Assembly (NCBI GenBank): GCA_022376925.1
Contig: JAIOJX010000032.1
Coordinates: 102,416,794 to 102,480,793, forward strand
Length of the DNA: 64,000 bases
Reading direction: 5' to 3'
DNA from: Tragulus kanchil
Lineage: Eukaryota > Chordata > Mammalia > Artiodactyla > Tragulidae
The position numbers and the translations under genes are program-made. This document shows positions 21,655 through 33,832 of this stretch, piece after piece. The notes beneath the pieces were generated by a model that saw only the letters and a list, made by a program, of their open reading frames with translations, did not search any database and was not told the DNA's origin. The stretch's first letter is position 1. Every line of letters starts with the position of its first letter.

Positions 21655-24079
21655 GTTTGTGCTTTGTTGGATATGTATTATAAATTATGCAAATACCTAT
21701 ATTCACTAAAATAAAATTAGGGAACACCTGTAGTGTGCCAACCTCTGTCAGAGGTGCTGTCGATATCAACCCAAACAAGAGAGTCTCTGCCTCCCGGCCA
21801 CTTCAAGCTCAAGTCTGGGAGCAGGAGGCAGACAGAGAGGGGTAAGGTCAGTGCTGTGCTAAGAGAAACATGGGTAGCCGTGGTGACAAGCGGGAGCAGG
21901 CCACATGCCCCTGACTGGGGATGAGGGCAGGAGGGACAGGGTGTCTAAGGTACACCCTGAACGGTGGATAACAGCAATAAGATGGAAAGGGGAGACTAGG
22001 CAGGGCTTCTGACAAGAGGGCTCAGTTGCCTAAGGTTCATGGTTTGAAACAAACAACTGTAATGATCTCAGTCACTTGGGATGAAGCTATGGACAGACAG
22101 ATCAGGTACAGAACACAAACATCAATGAAGAATTTTAAGCAGGCGAACGAGTGTTTTAGTAAGACAACTGTGCTCACTGTGTGAGGAACCCGTGCTCGGA
22201 AGGAGACAGTTCCAAACCTAGGAGAACATAGATAATAGAAATCTTGAACGATCAAAAACTTCTAAGACGTTGTGAGTGGTGAATAAAGAGAAGGTGGTAT
22301 ACAAAAGGTTCAACAACCAGAATGACACAGGCACCGCCCAATCAGAATGAACACCTGCCAAACACAAAGCCGTACTATGCATCTGGGTGGATGGCAGCCC
22401 TGGGCAGAGACATGTGAATGCTCTTTCATCCAGGTCACTCTCCCAGTGAGGAGGCCAGTATGAAGTAACTTGCCTTCTCCAGGATTTCTTCTCTCCCCTC
22501 TTCCCTGGCATGCTAGATTGACTGCATTGAGGCCCTCCTGATTTACTCATCCCTATCATTCCCAACTTTGAAGTTTCTCCCTCTTATAGGCCAAGCACAC
22601 CCCCCTACCCTCATGGAACTCACTTCAACCACTATCACCAGGCGGATGTGACAGTGTGCCAGCTATGAGCCTAGGTCACAGAGGCCCCACATGTGTCTTT
22701 TGGCTCACTTTCACCTCTGCCATTGTCAGAAGGCAATGGGCTAGTCTGCTGAAGAATGAGGGACACACAACCCCAGTTGAGGCCACCCTGGATCGACCAT
22801 CAGACATTCAATCCCAGCAAGGCAAGCATTCATAGATGAGACCAGCAGAACTGTCTTGCTGATCTCCAGTGAGCTCCCAACAGAGAAGGCTTATCTATTG
22901 TTGTAGGCATTGAAGTTGTGTAGTTGTTTGACACCCTTATTATGAAGATAGATCACAGATACACTTCCCTTCTGCCCAACTTTTCACAGCACTGGTACAC
23001 AAAGCTGGTATACAAAGCTGTTTTATACAACAGTCAGGATGTCATCCAACTCTCGCATCACCATGATCAATACAAAAATATCTAAAACATTTAACATGGA
23101 AAAAACCTGAAAACCGATCTGCAGATGGCTTGCAAGCCTAAAGTCTCAAAAGTCTCACTCTCACTGTGTGGAGATTAAAATTAAAAAAAAAAAAAAAAAG
23201 ACTCCAGAAAAGGTATACAGGTGGTCAGAAATGCACAGGTGGGGAATTAGCTGGCCTCCATTGTTTGAGTACCCTTCACCCGCATCAAGCACCTCTTTAT
23301 TATTAATCCAAGGGATTAGGACTTCAGGATATCAGCAAACAACGTAGCTTTTTTTCTCATAATTCAATCCAACTAAGATAAACATGGGAGACAGGCAGAT
23401 AGACAGAAAAAGGTCAGCTTTTATGCTGATAAATGGAGCATGTGGCTTGAGATATGACCAAAGGGCTAGTCAACAATACTTCAGCCCGAGATTAAACCCA
23501 CCCACCTGGCACAGGGGGTGCTGGAAACTGCTGGTTCCCTGCAGGACAGGATGCTGAGATGAGGCCAAGAACAGACCAGGACACACTCTCCCTGGAGGCA
23601 GGCAAGCAAGCCTCCTACATCCACCACAGGAGAAGACCCCTCTCTGCATGTGGAGAAAGAAGGAATGCCACGTGCTGCAGGCCTCTGTGCACAAAGGTGA
23701 GGGGCAGGGAAAAAAGGTCCTGCAGATATTCTGGCAATATCCTCCTGCCCCAGACTCCAGTGAAATTACTGCTGATTCTGCCTGGGGACAGGGCATTTTC
23801 CCTGCTCCCTGACAGCATCCCTGACAGGAATAGTCACTTCCAATCCTGCTGTCCTTGGAAGTCTCTTCTCATGTGATCCAGCCACAGGGGCACATGTGCA
23901 CACGCACATACACACACAGCTACATACCATGCCGCAAATAGAAGGCCTTCACTCTTGGCAACCTTCTAACCTAAACTCCGGAGGACCCAGAGCTCCCATG
24001 GCACCCTGCCAAGAGCCATGTAGATCCTGGAGAAGTGTGACTGTAGAGCACTCAACTAAGCAAGTCTGAACCCTGCCCT
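21655..24079. other. Unassigned, repeat-poor sequence
   Basis: No gene was recognised. 21720-22000 has the flavour of the old 'catggagctt' repeat family. An A run lies near 23186-23202, and a CA-rich piece at 23895-23925. Minus-strand frames of 115 codons (22218-22565) and 108 codons (23470-23796) lack recognisable domains. Confidence 0.45.
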
Positions 24080-24205
24080 GTTGTACCTCCTGGTCATTTT
24101 GTCCTTAGAGCATTAATCTGGGTCTCAGTTTGCCCATCTATAAAATGGGATAATGGAACCCCATAAGTTTGTTGTGAAGCTTGAATGAAATAAGTCATAT
24201 ATTCA
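24080..24205 (+). repeat. MIR SINE
   Basis: 3' half of MIR: gggtctcagtttgcccatct, ataaaatgggataatggaac, then ttgttgtgaagcttgaatga. Confidence 0.7.
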
Positions 24206-24224
24206 TCTGGTGGTAGTTAAGGTC

Positions 24225-24448
24225 ATGCATGCATGCTCATTTGCTTCAGTCGTGTCTGACTCTTTGCAACCCTATAGACTGTAGCCTACTAGGATCCTCT
24301 ATCTATAGGATTCTCTAGGCAAGAATGCTAGAGCGAGTTGCCATGCCCTTCTCCAGGAGATCTTCCCAGTTCATGGGTCAGACCTGCTCTCCTGCATCCC
24401 CTCAATCACAGGCAGATTCTTTATCCAGCTAGCCTCCTGGGAAGTCCA
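24225..24448 (-). mobile_element. Bov-tA SINE (antisense)
   Basis: Minus-strand element: cttcagtcgtgtctgactct, gcaaccctatagactgtagc, ggcaagaatgctagagcgag, ttctccaggagatcttccca, ending cctcctgggaagtcc. The B-box region is altered (gggtcagacctgctctcc). Confidence 0.88.
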
Positions 24449-24500
24449 GTTAAGGGCATAGTCCTCCCTGAATTATATGTTACACAAAAACACATGCATA

Positions 24501-24680
24501 GGGATATCCCTGGTGGTCCAGTGGTTAAGACTCCAAGCTCCCAAGGCAGGGGACCCAGGTTCAATCCTTGGTCAGGGAACTAGATCCCATATACCCCAAC
24601 TGAGAATTTGCATCTTCAACTAAGGATCCTGCATGCCACAACTAAGACTCAGTCATATAAATAAATAATAAATATTTTTC
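24501..24680 (+). mobile_element. CHR-type SINE
   Basis: Head with ggtggtccagtggttaagac (A box) and ggttcaatccttggtcaggg (B-box region), then gaactagatcccatataccc and an ataaataataaata tail. Imperfect flanking repeats (aaaacacatgca before, aaaacatgca after) may be the target-site duplication. Confidence 0.85.
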
Positions 24681-24729
24681 AAAACATGCACAAAATGTGT
24701 AACTGCATCTTATCTGGGGGGCAATAGGG

Positions 24730-25020
24730 ACCCAAGGAGGGTTTCTCATCCCTCCTCAGCCTGGCTTACATGCCCAGCTTGGTCAGCTCCTGACACCCTT
24801 TCAGCCTCATCTCCACCCACCACGTCCTCTGTGCTGTGACTGTGCTGAGCAAATTGAGTTTGTGCTCTCTGCACACTTCCCCCTTTGCCTGGAATAGTCT
24901 GGCCGTGCCCCTTCTCCTCACACACACCCTTATCCTGGATAACCGCTACCCAAGGACCGAGCTCAGCTAAGTCTCATTTTCATTCATTTAATATTTAATT
25001 TAGTATTTGTTGAGTGTGTG
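24730..25020 (+). repeat. Probable L2 LINE fragment
   Basis: The wording cccctttgcctggaatagtc followed by 'accgagctcagctaagtctc' matches the typical L2 3' region ('tttgcctggaatgc... tcagctcaaatgtc'). Diverged. Confidence 0.45.
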
Positions 25021-25029
25021 CTTAGTGCC

Positions 25030-25400
25030 TGCATTAGTCTGCTCAGGCTGCCATAACAAAGTACCACTCACTGTGGGGCTTAACAAATAGAAATTTATCT
25101 TCTCACAGTACCATAGGCTAGAACTTCAAGATCAAGGTGTTGGCAGGGCTGTTTTCCTCAGTCATCTCTCCATGGCTAGCAGCCAGCCGTCTCCCCTCTC
25201 CGACTCACTCAGTCTTTCCTCTGTGCTTGTGCCTTTCTGTGCTCTAATCTCCTCCTCTTACAAAACCACCAGTCATACTGGCCATGGCCCATGTGACCTA
25301 AGTTCACCTTCAATGCCTTTGAAAAAAGTATCTCCAGATTCAACATATGAATTTCAGGGGGATCCAAATTCAGCTCTGAACAGCACCAGAATACAAAGCA
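25030..25400 (+). repeat. Old interspersed repeat, family not assigned
   Basis: It starts gcattagtctgctcaggctg and ccataacaaagtaccactca, continues taacaaatagaaatttatct and 'agatcaaggtgttggcaggg', and ends caacatatgaatttcagggg. This is a widespread old mammalian repeat pattern. A related piece lies at 53.95-54.45 kb. Confidence 0.5.
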
Positions 25401-26160
25401 ATTTCTCCCAAGTCTAGATGAGAAGACACTTTCAAGCGTCCTTCGACATCTCCAACTGAAGGACCTATCTCAGAGTCTTTCACTATTGCCTGCTTCTTCA
25501 CCAAATGAATTGTGTCTCCAGTCAGACTCCATCTAGCCCAGGAAGCAAAGATTCTGTATTGGTCTTAGTCACCATGTTAGGCGTTTCAGATATGATGATG
25601 AGCAATATGTAGGAGATAATGACAGATATTTCTTGAATGAATGAGCATCCTTGGCTACCATTTCTGTATGCCAAAGCCACATCCTTAGTAGAAAATGTCA
25701 CCAAGAACAACATGTATAATCATCCCCACACTTAAAGCGCCCTTTATATCTTCAAGAGTCTTTACATCACTTATTTTATTTCCCTTCCTCAGTGGCCCTG
25801 TGGAATGGGTACAGATGTCTTCATTTGGCAGAGGGAACAATGAGGCCCAAGAAAAATAAAGATTTTGGCTAAATTCCCTCTGCAAGCAAGTAGCTCCAGT
25901 GGACCCAGGGGATAACCACAGCTTTTGAAATAACAATGAAATCCATTCAGTTTGTAGTAAAATTTCCTGCCTCCTAGAGAGGCTTGAAACTTCCCTGGCA
26001 ATTGGAATAACCAAGAAAATGCATCTCAGCTTCCCTGATGCTACACTGTGTATCATTCTTTCTTCCCAGGGTGATAGGACACTATGCGTCCCACTTATTT
26101 TAAAGGCTAGTCTCATCCTTCAAAGTATGAAATCGCCTGAACTTCAAAAGGCAATTAAAG
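25401..26160. other. Unassigned sequence with a probable antisense MIR
   Basis: 25790-25915 (tcatttggcagagggaacaa, tgaggcccaagaaaaataaa) is probably an antisense MIR. The rest holds nothing nameable. The 143-codon minus-strand frame at 25685-26116 runs through this repeat. Confidence 0.45.
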
Positions 26161-26489
26161 AGCCTTACCCTTTCAAGTTTAACATTTCTTCAGGAACAAA
26201 AAATAGTTCAATGCTTGTTGCTTTTGGAATCCATTTCTTATTACTCATGTATTTTTCCTCCAAAAGAATCATTTCACATTTGGGTAATGCCTCTTGGCAG
26301 CACTTGTCAAGAGCAGCCTGCAAGCACCTCCTGGGTCCAGCACGACCTGGCTGCAGAAAGGGGAGCAGGGCATGGGAACCATGTGCCTTTTTAGAGCAGC
26401 CATCTAAAGCAGGAGAGTCCTCAGAGAGGCGCAGACCAAAGTGTGCTGTGACCCACAGGTGAAGAAGACAAAGAGTCAGGCTTAAAAAA

Positions 26490-26680
26490 CCATGAGCTGT
26501 GGCACATCTGGACCTACTTCCAGATTATGGTTCACCACCTTCACTGTGTGATTTGGAAGGATGCTTAGCCTTCCTAAGTTTCAGTTTTGTCATCTGTAAA
26601 ATGGATACTGTAGTAAGACATATATTACCATATTAACAAGTTACTGCATGTCTTGTTCCAGTACCTGGCACATTAAACCC
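26490..26680 (+). repeat. MIR SINE, copy in G1
   Basis: Readable 3' half: cactgtgtgatttggaagga, cttcctaagtttcagttttg, tcatctgtaaaatggatact. Repeated at 27557-27747. Confidence 0.7.
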
Positions 26681-27556
26681 CAACATCTGTGCAGAGCTTA
26701 CCTGCACTGTACCAGCCTTGGGGATAGTCAGGAAGAGGGGTGCCAGAGATGATCCAAGCTTCAGCATGAAAGTCCCGTCCTAGTCCTTCCTCCCTAATTG
26801 GGGTGCCATGATGGTGGCTCTGGTGATTCCCAAATTAAAAACTGTCTTCCTCTCCACTTAACTCTTGGCATCTGCCCTCTGTCAAGCCATTCTTCCACAA
26901 ATTAACCCTGTTCATCTCAAATTTCCACCCAACTTCAGTTCTGATGCTTCAGTTCCACCTGACAAATAGCCTTCCACCCCACCCCACATCCTCATTCCCA
27001 GGCAGAGCTCTTTCATTGCAAAGACAATAGGTCATACTTGAACAAGCTAAAAGAAAACAAAACCCAGAGCAGTAATAAAGGAATGACCTAGACATTGCAT
27101 GGCAACAAAACAGTTGGATCTCTCAGAACATCAAAAGTCACTAACACCAGGGTCTGAGCTTCTATGAGCACCTATTAGAATCTCCTAATCCTCTCTTCCT
27201 CCAGATTTCTCTGCTTGGCCACCATAAAGCCTTACCCTTTCAAGTTTAACATTTCTTCAGGAACAAAAATAGTTCAATGCTTGTTGCTTTTGGAATCCAT
27301 TTCTTATTACTCATGTATTTTTCCTCCAAAAGAATCATTTCACTTTTGGGGTAATGCCTCTTGGCAGCACTTGTCAAGAGCAGCCTGCAAGCACCTCTTG
27401 GGTCCAGCACGACCTGGCTGCAGAAAGGGGAGCAGGGCATGGGAACCATGCGCCTTTTTAGAGCAGCCATCTAAAGCAGGAGAGTCCTCAGAGAGGCGCA
27501 GACCAAAGTGTGCTGTGACCCACAGGTGAAGAAGACAAAGAATCAGGCTTAAAAAA

Positions 27557-27747
27557 CCATGAGCTGTGGCACATCTGGACCTACTTCCAGATTATGGTTC
27601 ACCACCTTCACTGTGTGATTTGGAAGGATGCTTAGCCTTCCTAAGTTTCAGTTTTGTCATCTGTAAAATGGATACTGTAGTAAGACATATATTACCATAT
27701 TAACAAGTTACTGCATGTCTTGTTCCAGTACCTGGCACATTAAACCC
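27557..27747 (+). repeat. MIR SINE, copy in G2
   Basis: Same element as 26490-26680, present through duplication G. Confidence 0.7.
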
Positions 27748-28294
27748 CAACATCTGTGCAGAGCTTACCTGCACTGTACCAGCCTTGGGGATAGTCAGGA
27801 AGAGGGGTGCCAGAGATGATCCAAGCTTCAGCATGAAAGTCCCGTCCTAGTCCTTCCTCCCTAATTGGGGTGCCATGATGGTGGCTCTGGTGATTCCCAA
27901 ATTAAAAACTGTCTTCCTCTCCACTTAACTCTTGGCATCTGCCCTCTGTCAAGCCATTCTTCCACAAATTAACCCTGTTCATCTCAAATTTCCACCCAAC
28001 TTCAGTTCTGATGCTTCAGTTCCACCTGACAAATAGCCTTCCACCCCACCCCACATCCTCATTCCCAGGCAGAGCTCTTTCATTGCAAAGACAATAGGTC
28101 ATACTTGAACAAGCTAAAAGAAAACAAAACCCAGAGCAGTAATAAAGGAATGACCTAGACATTGCATGGCAACAAAACAGTTGGATCTCTCAGAACATCA
28201 AAAGTCACTAACACCAGGGTCTGAGCTTCTATGAGCACCTATTAGAATCTCCTAATCCTCTCTTCCCTCCAGATTTCTCTGCTTGGCCACCATA

Positions 28295-28977
28295 CACAAC
28301 TAGCCTGAAATTCAACCACTCACCACTGCTTGACTATATATTCTGAATCTCTCTCAAGGGGATGATCTGGTTGTCTCAGCTCTTCTCCTATACATAAGTG
28401 TCCTTGATTATGTGCCAGCTTCTACCACCCACTGGTGGTGGCCAGGGAGATGCGGTGTGTGGCATCAACTTGGCTAGCCATGTACCTTCCTTCATCAGGA
28501 GTCCTAGAAGACATTTCATGCTCAGAGAGCAGGTTATGGACTATTGTGACTTTATCAGTTTTGATGTGAAGTCATTCCTGTTTCTGTCTTTCAATTACAG
28601 GACTGTGTAAGTCTGTTGAGAAGAGGGGAAGAAGCAGGAGAAATAGTGGGCTAGAATTTGGATTCACTGGCAAAGATGCCTGCTCAAGACAACAAGAGGC
28701 AGGGTAGTCAGCTGGACAACCAGAATTATTGCCTAGAGACACTGAGATCAACGCCAAGGAAGCAGGGTCCACAATCAAATCAGAGAAGCGAGACAGGTTG
28801 AGAGGTAGAAGAGCCCCATCAAAGTCAGAGACAGGGAGGGTCAGAAGATGCCCAGAACTAGATAGAAATGTAGGTCAAAGAACTGGTTCAGAACCAAGAA
28901 AGGGACTAACACCTGGGGCTGACTCTTAGCAGGAGTTGAGGTTGTCCTACCAGGTTGGGTTGGCCATTTTAAGGTGG
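28295..28977. other. Unassigned non-coding sequence
   Basis: No gene and no nameable repeat. GA-rich between 28720 and 28930. Confidence 0.5.
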
Positions 28978-29171
28978 CTGTTGTTGGTGGTGGTGGTTTG
29001 GTCTCTAAATTGTGTCTGACTCTTGGGACTGGCCCACCAGGCTACCCCATCTATGCAATTTTCCAGGCAAGAATACTGGAATGGGTTGCCATTTCCTTCT
29101 CCAGGGGACATTCCTGACCCTGAGATTGAACCCATGTTTCCTACATTGCAGGTAGATTCTCTACCACTGAG
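28978..29171 (-). mobile_element. Bov-tA SINE (antisense)
   Basis: Minus-strand element: ttgtgtctgactcttgggac, ttttccaggcaagaatactg, gaatgggttgccatttcctt, ctccaggggacattcctgac, attgaacccatgtttcctac, ctctaccactgag. It begins beside a (GTT/GGT) run that matches the usual BovA 3' tail. A few bases of the body are deleted. Confidence 0.9.
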
Positions 29172-29799
29172 AAGGTGGTGGTTAGGAGCAGATAATTCAT
29201 TCATCCCAGTAGACAATACCTACAATGTTCCTGCACTCATCCTAGTACCCTCCTCCCCTATGTGTTACACTTCCAGTTTTTATGGTACCCAATAGCATCT
29301 CCAGTGGCTGCACTCTTTAACCAGATTTCAGTTTTCAGTTCCCTACAGTCCCTATCCCCCTTGGAATGCAAATCAATTCCTTCAGCTCATCCTAGAAGAC
29401 AATTTGAAAGAACCTATCCTGAATTTTGTTCAGTCTATCACTCTTCATTGACCACCCATCTGTGTCGAAAACTAAGCTATAGTACCAACTTGTTTCTCTT
29501 GAATTGAGTTCCTTTCCCAACTAATATTTACGCTTGTCTGTAGTATGTGAGTTTGCCATTATTTCTTTATTTCTCACTAAAAGGGATCCTGGCCCTGGGA
29601 CCAGCAATTAGACTCAATGGCTCCAGCCATTGTCTCTTCTAGAAGACACACTAGAAGTTCTTGTGATAGCACCCTTGTGGGCCCTGGACATCGTGACTCC
29701 CCATTCATCCAGTGCTTCATGATCAGCTTGGCCTCTCCCCAGGCCTGTTCATGAATCTTATACAAAATCTGGGCTCCTTTCCATTCATTCCTCTTTGAC
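29172..29799. other. Unassigned non-coding sequence
   Basis: No gene and no clear repeat visible. Confidence 0.5.
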
Positions 29800-30345
29800 T
29801 TAATTTATTAATAAAAACATAGGACCTACTCTGTGGCAAACACTTTTAGGTGCACTGACAGCATTTTTGGGTTAGTTTCCAAGAGTTTATACTTTGATGG
29901 GAAAATAAGACCAATGAGTCAACAATTTCAATAAAATATGAGTACAGTGCTTGAATAATGGGGCAAGAGGATGAAGTGAGAATAAGACAGACTGGAATTT
30001 ATCCCAGGTTAGTTGGGGTGGATATGGGGAGGTCCTAGAAGACTTTGAGGAGGAGGAGATGAAAATAAAATTTTGAGGAGTCATGCTGAACTGACTACCT
30101 GAAGAAGAATGGGCAGAGAAAGAATGCAGGGAAACAGCATTGCAGACAGAACACTATGCTCAGGCTGAGAACAGGAAATGGAGAGCTGTGTTTGAAGAAC
30201 TAACACAATTTTCCAGTTTCCCAGCATTTTCACCAGGAATCCATCATCTGAGAGGTGAGGTTAAGGAGCAAAGCAGGAGCAGGACCCTGAGGGGTGACTA
30301 CAGATGCGAGAGTTTTGTGGAGCTAGCCGTGCATTTTAAGTAGGA
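29800..30345 (+). repeat. Old interspersed repeat, family not assigned
   Basis: The same ordered wording as at 46.1 and 61.0 kb: 'aggacctactctgtggcaaa', 'agagtttatactttgatggg', then 'gaagaagaatgggcagagaa' and 'aaacagcattgcagacagaa'. Strongly diverged. Confidence 0.4.
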
Positions 30346-30939
30346 GAACAATGCTATTAGGTCTGTGTCGAGGGAGCTCAACAGAGGATGGAGGTGCAGG
30401 CCTGACTCCCTCCACATGCCACATGGGAAGACCACCCTTACACCCACCCGCAGCTACTGCAAAGTCTCCAGAGAGAAGTGCTGATGGAGATGGGGGCTGG
30501 GAGGACAGGAATAGTTGACCTCACAAATGACTCTGCAGTCTCTCCTTTCCTCGAGCACAGCAAAGAAAAATAAATCACCCTTCAAATGGCAGAGGCCAGG
30601 GCTTGCTGCATGATCGTCTAATTAGGTGTAAGATTACACCACAGGTCTGGTTACTGGGGGCCCAGCGGGATCAAATCCAACAGCATCAGACAGGAAGAAG
30701 TGAGACTTTGCTTGAAGTAAAAACAGGAGAGATGTTAAAGTCTGCCACCACCAGCCCCTCCTCACCCTCCAGCTACCAAATCGAATAGCCAGATTTTAAT
30801 GAGGGATTTAGAAGGGGGAAGACAAATGATCTGCTAAGATTTCACACTCAGTTTCATTTGATGTGGATCTCTGATTACATACAGATAAGGTATGAAAGAA
30901 TCAAGGAAGTGAGAGATAACCATAAGCACAACTTACTCT
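30346..30939. other. Unassigned non-coding sequence
   Basis: No gene and no nameable repeat visible. Confidence 0.5.
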
Positions 30940-31190
30940 TCTAATAAACATTCCTGAAAAGTAACTGTCTGCTATGTGTAAGACACTGCACAGTCTACAG
31001 TATATGGAAGTGATTGGGACATGGCCTCTTCTCAAGGAGCTCAGAGTCTGACAAGGAAGAACGACTCAATACTCAGATCAGGAATGTGTGCTTTACTCCT
31101 AATTGTGCTAGGGACACAGAGACCATTCAGAATGTTTTCACAGAAGACGCTGGGTTGAACTGTGTCTTAAAAGGCTCACCAGGTAATGAA
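30940..31190 (+). repeat. Old interspersed repeat, family not assigned
   Basis: gtctgctatgtgtaagacac, gcctcttctcaaggagctca and gagtctgacaaggaag repeat the pattern seen at 29.8, 46.1 and 61.0 kb. A 102-codon frame (31014-31322) lies largely within it and is not a gene. Confidence 0.4.
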
Positions 31191-31380
31191 GAGAGGAAAC
31201 TGCTTGCTCAGAAGCATAGATATGAGAAAAATGAAGGCTCTGTCACAAATAGCAGGGACCATATTTCCTTGATTCCAGGAGTTCACTGTTTTTCAGGCAT
31301 GCCACTCATTATACTTTCTTAACAGGGGATAAAAAGGAAAGATGTATTACTAAATAAAGGCATATAAAAGTTATCTATCC

Positions 31381-31733
31381 AGGGCTTCCGTGGTAGCTCA
31401 GTGGTGAAGAGTTCACCTGCCAACGCAGGAGACACAGGTTCAATCCCTGATCCAGGAAGATCCCACATGCTGTGGAGCAACTCAGCCCATGAACCACAAC
31501 TATTGAGCCTGTGCTCTAGAGCCTTGGAGCCACAACTGTGGAACCCATGTGCCACAACTATTGAAGCCTGTGTGCCCTAGAGCCCAAGTTCCACGACAAG
31601 AGGAGTCACTGCAACAAGAAGCCTGCTCACCTCAACTAGAGAGTAGCTTCTGCAACTACAGAAGAGCCTGTGGCATTAGTGAAAACCCAGAATAGCCAAA
31701 AATAAATAAGCAAATAAAACTAAATTTTTTTTT
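31381..31733 (+). mobile_element. tRNA-derived SINE, long type (Bov-tA/SINE2-like)
   Basis: The head gggcttccgtggtagctcag has the A box and acaggttcaatccctgatcc the B box, followed by ggaagatcccacatgctgtg. A body of repeated gccacaactattga-type words follows, then a aaaaataaataagcaaataa tail and T-rich flank. Full-length looking. Confidence 0.88.
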
Positions 31734-32392
31734 CTACCCATAATAACATTTATGCATCCCCACTTTTATAGAGCACTTTATGTCACAATTTCCCTATGTC
31801 TTCTATATTCAACATCCAGAAGTACTTTCTGAATCATCTTTGGATGTTAGACATTACACACAGCATAAGAATGACTCACAACTTATTGTATCTCATGTTC
31901 CACATCTTGACCTCATCTGTACTTCTGGGACTGACGGTATCATTTTTAGAAGTACTTTAGTATAGCAGGATTTCATGTGCTATTTGATAATACTCATAGA
32001 TTTTTTCCCCTTCGTTGTATTATACAATGCTAAGTCTTAACCTCTTAATTTTGTTTCTAAGGAATTCATCCATTTTGTCTGACGTTAAATGAAATAAGAA
32101 ACCTAAATACTATTGTAACCATTAAGGAAATTGAAGACTGGTTTTAAGTCTTCCCGCAGAGAAAATTCCAGGCTCAGATGGATGGTTTTACAAACTAATT
32201 CTACCAAACTTTCAAAGAACAGATCATCCCAATATTATACAAAGTCTTTTAAAGAACAGAAAAAATATATTCTTCAGCTACTTTTATGAGGTTAATATAA
32301 TCCCAATACCAAATCTAGAAAAAGATAGAATTTAAAAATAACAGGTTATTGTCACTCATAAACCAAGCTTCAAATATCAAAAGCCAAGATAT

Positions 32393-32660
32393 TGGGCTTT
32401 CCTGATGGTCCAGTGGGAAAAAGAGTCCTTGCAGTGTAAGGAGCACCGGTTCGGTCCCTGGCCCAGGAAGATCCCATGTGCCGTGAACAGCTGAACCTAT
32501 GTGTCCAATTGCAAGCCAGCACTCTGGAGTGCATGCTCTGCAACGGGAGAGGCCACTGCAATGGGAGGCCCACACAGACCTAAGAATAATGATGGATGAA
32601 AATAAATACATTAAAAAACAATAAAAGAGGCCAAAATTTAAAAATATATATATATTTTTA
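32393..32660 (+). mobile_element. CHR-type SINE inserted in L1
   Basis: Head with tgatggtccagtgggaaaaa and ggttcggtccctggcccagg, body gaagatcccatgtgccgtga and caacgggaggcc-like words, A-rich tail. Flanked by a perfect 14-base target-site duplication, aaaagccaagatat (32379-32392 and 32661-32674). Related to the SINE at 10740. Confidence 0.9.
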
Positions 32661-32881
32661 AAAAGCCAAGATATCTGCCTATCAGCCTGAATATGTGGAA
32701 ACTTGGTTCATGGCAGAAGCAGCTTTGCAGCTATGGGAGAAAGACCAGCCATTTAATAAACAGTGCTAGGAATATTGGGTATAAATTATGGGGAAACTCT
32801 GAAAATTTATACTACCTCACATCATATATGACAGTTAATTCCAGTTTATTAAGAACCTCATTGTAAAAGTAGAACTTTAAA

Positions 32882-33148
32882 CAGATGCAGAGAACAAGAG
32901 GGAGGGATGTAAAGGGAGGGATGAACTGGGAGATGAGGATTGACATATATACATTACTATGTGTAAAATAGATAACTAATGAGAACCTGCTGTATAGCAC
33001 AGGGAACTCTCCTCAGTGCTCTGTGGTGACTTAAATGGGAAGGAAATCTCAAAAGGAGGGGACCATATGTATAGCTGATCCACTGTGCTGTATAGCAGAA
33101 ACTAATACAACATTGTAAAGCAAATATATCCCAATAAAATGTCTTTTA
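32882..33148 (+). mobile_element. 5'-truncated L1 3' end inserted in older L1
   Basis: 3' UTR wording: attgacatatatacattact, aactaatgagaacctgctgt, atagcacagggaactctcct, ctgtgctgtatagcagaaac. Flanked by a 17-base target-site duplication with one mismatch (aaaagtagaactttaaa at 32865-32881, aaaagtagaattttaaa at 33149-33165). Confidence 0.88.
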
Positions 33149-33520
33149 AAAAGTAGAATTTTAAAATTTTAAAGGAGAGTACAGCAGGCTTTTATAATCC
33201 TGGTGAAGGGAAGGATACTATAACAAGACAGAAGGCATTAACCACAATAAATAAATTAATAAAATTGATAACTATGACAACATTAAAATTAAAAGCTTCT
33301 GTTTGACAAAAGAGCTTATAAAAATGATAAAAGTCATAAATTAGTAGAGAAATTTTCCATGCAAATGGCAAAGCATTATTATCCAAATATATGAAAGAAT
33401 TCCCTCTTAATCATTAAGGATGCTGGAGAGGAGCACAGTGAGGCTTCAAAACCATTGATCAGCTTTTCTCAAAAGAGGGGTGGGCACAGGAATGCTTTAT
33501 TATGCTTTATGCCTGACATG

Positions 33521-33722
33521 TGGAGCTTCCCAAGTGGCACAGGGGTAAAGAATACACCTGCCAATGCAGGAGGTGCAAGAGACGCGAGTTTGATCCCCAG
33601 TCCAAAAGATCCCCTGGAGAAGGAAATGCTAACCTGCTTCAGTATTCTTGCTTATACAATCCCATTGATGGAGGAGCCTGGTGAGCCACAGTCTGTGTGG
33701 TTGCAAAGAGTTGGACACAACT
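33521..33722 (+). mobile_element. Bov-tA SINE
   Basis: Plus-strand element: head tggagcttcccaagtggcac, B box gcgagtttgatccccagtcc, then aaagatcccctggagaagga, cttcagtattcttgcttata, gatggaggagcctggtgagc and gttgcaaagagttggacaca. Confidence 0.92.
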
Positions 33723-33773
33723 TTTTATTCTTTCACTCTTTATTTTGTGTCCCTACATTAAAGTTTTTTAAAG

Positions 33774-33832
33774 CACACATACACACACACTCACATACAC
33801 CCACACCCACACCCACACCCTCCCCACACACA
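33774..33832. repeat. (CA)n / (CCCACA)n simple repeat
   Basis: A CA-rich run that changes to cccaca hexamer units (about 33799-33821) and back to CA. Confidence 0.93.

Larger units (their letters stand above)
26161..28294. repeat. Tandem duplication G (period 1,067)
   Basis: Copy 1 is 26161-27226 and copy 2 is 27228-28294, back to back. Differences cluster at the junction: A-run length (26200 versus 27266), catttgggt versus cttttggggt, and cttcctcc versus cttccctcc. The unit contains a MIR. Confidence 0.93.
32095..33420 (+). mobile_element. L1 LINE ORF2 remnant, interrupted twice
   Basis: Three collinear pieces of an old L1 ORF2 remain: 32095-32392 (agagaaaattccaggctcag, actaattctaccaaactttc), 32661-32881 (agaaagaccagccatttaat, aacagtgctaggaatattgg) and 33149-33420 (acattaaaattaaaagcttc, tgtttgacaaaagagcttat). 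A CHR SINE and a younger L1 3' end sit between them, each with a target-site duplication. Reading frames are destroyed. Confidence 0.8.

Noticed and set aside
21301..21683. Plus-strand frames of 109 and 84 codons
   Set aside because: They are readings of the antisense Bov-tA SINE at 21436-21654.
26019..26462. Plus-strand frame of 147 codons
   Set aside because: No recognisable domain. Half is shared with the second copy of duplication G, where a frame change alters it. No splice or promoter evidence.
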